Part shown: positions 16,365-17,624 of the stretch, piece by piece
How the letters are laid out: every line of letters begins with the position of its first letter
How positions within the stretch are numbered: position 1 is the first letter of the stretch
NCBI GenBank assembly: GCA_964542875.1
Contig: CAZIWA010000118.1
Location: 1-17,624, forward strand
From: CAZGOM01 sp964542875
Lineage (GTDB): Bacteria; Planctomycetota; Phycisphaerae; Phycisphaerales; Phycisphaeraceae
DNA length: 17,624 nucleotides
Reading direction: 5' to 3'
Notes under the pieces: model-generated
The model's database searches: none
Told to the model about the DNA's origin: nothing
What the model saw: the letters and a program-made list of their open reading frames with translations, nothing else
Made by a program: the position numbers and the translations under genes

Positions 16365-17062
16365 TTGGAATTACCTCCCTCGGAGATGGAACTTTCGGAG
16401 CCGGGAAGCCTTACAAGGAATCCGCCGGCGGTTGGATCAACAGAGACGATGATGCCGCGTGCGCCTTTGGGAATGGCTCCCTGGCCTGGCGCGCTGCGGA
16501 CGGAGACGACCAGAAAGCGGTTGCCGGGTGTTTTTGCTTCGGCCTGGCCTTGCTGGGTTTCGGTGGTGGGGACGGTGATGATGCAGTCGCAGCCGATGAG
16601 GTTGGTGCGTTGCGGGCCCTTGGTGTCTTTGCTGTTGAAGAGGTCCTTGAGCGGGGACGTGATGGGCTTGCTGATGAACAGGGCGGCGATGAAGGTGCCC
16701 GCGACGATGGCCGCCTGCACCGGGCCGGGAAGGCCTTTGACCGAGGCGTAGAGGACGAGGTTCGACGCCCACATGATGGCGATGATGACCGTCAAAATGA
16801 TGGTGGCGGGGACTTCGCCGAAGTTGAAGAACCTGAGGGCGCTGGTGAGGAGCGGGACATCCGCGCCGGAGCCGTCGATGTGCGTGTCCAGTCCGGTGGT
16901 GGGGTCCGCGTGGCCGTGATCGACAAGGCCGGTGAGGCCGTCAAGAATCTCCACGCCAATGCCCAGGACAATGACGGAGACCCAGTAGAACATGACGAAG
17001 AGCATGACCACGGAAAGTGCCGCGTTTTGGGGCGCCAGAAGCGTTTCAAGGATGTTTTGCAT
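16361..17062 (-). CDS. Membrane protein with C-terminal OB-fold, YqiJ/NfeD-like
   Basis: The product has 233 residues. An earlier in-frame ATG at 17134 exists, but only the ATG at 17062 has a Shine-Dalgarno-like AAGGGGG (17077-17071) 8 nt upstream, and the family begins near there. Hydrophobic helices lie at about 14-37, 84-107 and 113-135. A soluble tail (about 152-220) with 'NLIGCDCIITV', 'NRFLVVSVR' and 'IPKGARGIIVSVD' has the layout of a small beta-barrel OB fold as in NfeD/YqiJ. 'FFNFGEVPATIIL' resembles the matching segment of E. coli YqiJ. NfeD-type proteins pair with SPFH proteins, and here the next gene is a YqiK-like flotillin overlapping by 4 bp (ATGA). It probably forms a membrane complex with it. 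The upstream gap of 176 bp suggests its own promoter. Confidence 0.86.
   Translation of the reverse strand: MQNILETLLAPQNAALSVVMLFVMFYWVSVIVLGIGVEILDGLTGLVDHGHADPTTGLDTHIDGSGADVPLLTSALRFFNFGEVPATIILTVIIAIMWASNLVLYASVKGLPGPVQAAIVAGTFIAALFISKPITSPLKDLFNSKDTKGPQRTNLIGCDCIITVPTTETQQGQAEAKTPGNRFLVVSVRSAPGQGAIPKGARGIIVSVDPTAGGFLVRLPGSESSISEGGNSK
16373..16378 (-). promoter_or_regulatory. Strong Shine-Dalgarno site of the flotillin gene inside the OB-fold gene
   Basis: GGAGGT on the - strand ends 8 nt before the flotillin ATG. It lies within the last codons of the OB-fold gene, so both coding and ribosome-binding roles constrain it. With the ATGA overlap it supports coupled production of the two partners. 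Confidence 0.75.
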
Positions 17063-17070
17063 TCGCTCAA

Positions 17071-17077
17071 CCCCCTT
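17071..17077 (-). promoter_or_regulatory. Shine-Dalgarno-like site deciding the OB-fold gene start
   Basis: AAGGGGG on the - strand matches six of seven bases of AAGGAGG and lies 8 nt before the ATG at 17062. The alternative ATG at 17134 has no such site. Confidence 0.6.
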
Positions 17078-17135
17078 TCGTTGCGGATCCACCCGTTGTG
17101 GGTGAGCTGCATTGTAATGTTGGCTTTGTCGCACA

Positions 17136-17161
17136 ATCGGGGAGAACCCGATAAGTTTTTT
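17136..17161 (+). terminator. Stem-loop followed by six Ts, + strand orientation, upstream of the OB-fold gene
   Basis: ATCGGG (17136-17141) and CCCGAT (17147-17152) form a perfect 6-bp stem with a 5-nt loop, followed by AAG and TTTTTT (17156-17161). It looks like an intrinsic terminator for + strand transcription, but no + strand gene precedes it. On the - strand it sits between the xthA stop and the OB-fold start and could be an operator or leader hairpin. An AT-rich block (17153-17180) next to it is the likely place of the operon promoter, though I find no well-spaced boxes. Confidence 0.4.
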
Positions 17162-17197
17162 ATTATTGCGAAAAAATTGGAAGATGAGGAGAAAAGA

Positions 17198-17232
17198 GGG
17201 GTCTGGGGTCTGAGGTCTGGTCAGAGAGGGCA
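17198..17232. repeat. Dispersed intergenic repeat, copy 3 (GGTCTGGTCAGAG)
   Basis: GGGGTCT occurs at 17198-17204 and again from 17205, then GAGGTCTGGTCAGAG (17212-17226) and AGGGCAGAGG. The 13-mer GGTCTGGTCAGAG (17214-17226) is identical to those at 5521 and 14008. Here it touches the 3' end of xthA. Confidence 0.7.
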
Positions 17233-17247
17233 GAGGATTCAGACCTC
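17212..17247. repeat. 8-bp inverted repeat overlapping the xthA stop codon
   Basis: GAGGTCTG (17212-17219) and CAGACCTC (17240-17247) are perfect inverted copies separated by 20 bp. The right arm contains most of the xthA stop and its last two codons. Transcription of xthA would produce a stem with the stop inside it, but no T-run follows closely, so a terminator role is weakly supported. Confidence 0.4.
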
Positions 17248-17624
17248 AAAATCTACGATCACGGGAGCGTGGTCGGAGGGCTGCTGGCCTTTGCGTTCGT
17301 CGCGGTCGATGCGGACATCGGTGACTTTGTCTGCGATCGGGGCGGTCATGTAGATGTGGTCGATGCGCAGGCCGTCGCCTTTGGGGAACGCGAGCTGGCG
17401 GTAGTCCCACCAGGAGTAGATTTTGCCCTTGGGGTTCTTTTCGCGAAAGACATCGCGAAAGCCCCAGCCCTGGAGGGCGCGCAGCCGATTGCGGGCGGTT
17501 TCATGGGTGAGAACGCTGTTGTCCCACATCTCGGGGAAGGCGACGTCCAGGTCGTCGTGGGCGACGTTGAAGTCGCCGCAGAGGAGGGTGGGCCTGGCGG
17601 GGTCGCAGGTGGTTTTGACGTGGG
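17239..17624 (-). CDS. xthA: Exodeoxyribonuclease III, C-terminal half (5' end outside window)
   Basis: The frame stays open past the right edge, so about 128 C-terminal residues are visible. They include 'LLCGDFNVAHDDLDV', the metal and catalytic Asp/Asn motif of the endonuclease/exonuclease/phosphatase superfamily, then 'SWWDYR' and 'GLRIDHI', and the terminal 'SDHAPVIVDFE' with the catalytic Asp-His pair. These are the exodeoxyribonuclease III signatures. The enzyme cuts DNA at abasic sites and removes nucleotides from 3' ends in base-excision repair. The stop TGA (17241-17239) lies in an inverted repeat. It is transcribed in the same direction as the OB-fold/flotillin genes but 176 bp away, so it is probably a separate unit. 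Confidence 0.94.
   Translation of the reverse strand, partial: HVKTTCDPARPTLLCGDFNVAHDDLDVAFPEMWDNSVLTHETARNRLRALQGWGFRDVFREKNPKGKIYSWWDYRQLAFPKGDGLRIDHIYMTAPIADKVTDVRIDRDERKGQQPSDHAPVIVDFEV

Noticed and set aside
14043..16751. 902-codon open frame on the + strand opposite the flotillin gene
   Set aside because: It is a GC-skewed antisense shadow of the flotillin and OB-fold genes, rich in Gly/Asp/Leu/Phe with no recognisable domain and no ribosome site.
17063..17134. Longer start at 17134 for the OB-fold membrane protein
   Set aside because: No Shine-Dalgarno site, and the extra residues are polar and unlike the family; the ATG at 17062 has a good site.

Overview
The window is GC-rich bacterial chromosome with few AT-rich stretches. 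Several traits point to a planctomycete, probably of the Phycisphaerae type. There is a pseudopilin-like protein with a type IV pilin N-terminus and a C-terminal H-Xn-DG signature. There is a giant AAA 'DNA repair ATPase' next to a flotillin. Many genes lack a Shine-Dalgarno site. A short intergenic repeat encodes an 'LARRASKG'-like string familiar from planctomycete hypothetical proteins. This assignment is an inference; no rRNA or other marker gene is present.

Layout. On the + strand at the left edge lie the end of a LacI-family regulator (1-402) and a pseudopilin-like secreted protein (634-1401). A good promoter candidate and dyad symmetries sit between them. Convergent to these is hrpB (1426-3945, - strand), an ATP-dependent DEAH-type helicase. 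It diverges from ndh (4224-5492, + strand), a type II NADH dehydrogenase. From 5732 to the right edge every gene is on the - strand. In transcription order, right to left, they are: a partial exodeoxyribonuclease III (17239-17624); a small membrane protein with an OB-fold/NfeD-like tail (YqiJ-like, 16361-17062); a flotillin/SPFH protein (YqiK-like, 14136-16364) that overlaps it by ATGA; a 1873-residue coiled-coil AAA ATPase of the 'DNA repair ATPase' (DUF3686) type (8361-13982); and a 785-residue exported protein built from duplicated helical repeats (5732-8089).

How the genes work together. The YqiJ-like and YqiK-like genes are translationally coupled and form a membrane scaffold pair like that known in E. 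coli. The giant ATPase follows on the same strand after 153 bp and may act on or through that scaffold. The exported LTxxQ-like repeat protein may be an envelope partner, but the 271-bp gap with repeats makes that link weak. hrpB, ndh and xthA look like ordinary housekeeping genes. The LacI regulator probably controls the pseudopilin gene or a locus off the left edge.

Intergenic spaces carry short dispersed repeats. The 13-mer GGTCTGGTCAGAG occurs in three separate gaps (5521, 14008, 17214) and the 12-mer GATGTCAGATGT in two (5538, 8141). I saw no tRNA, rRNA, CRISPR array, insertion sequence or integrase. The main points of interest are the flotillin/OB-fold/AAA locus, the internally duplicated exported protein, and the repeat families.
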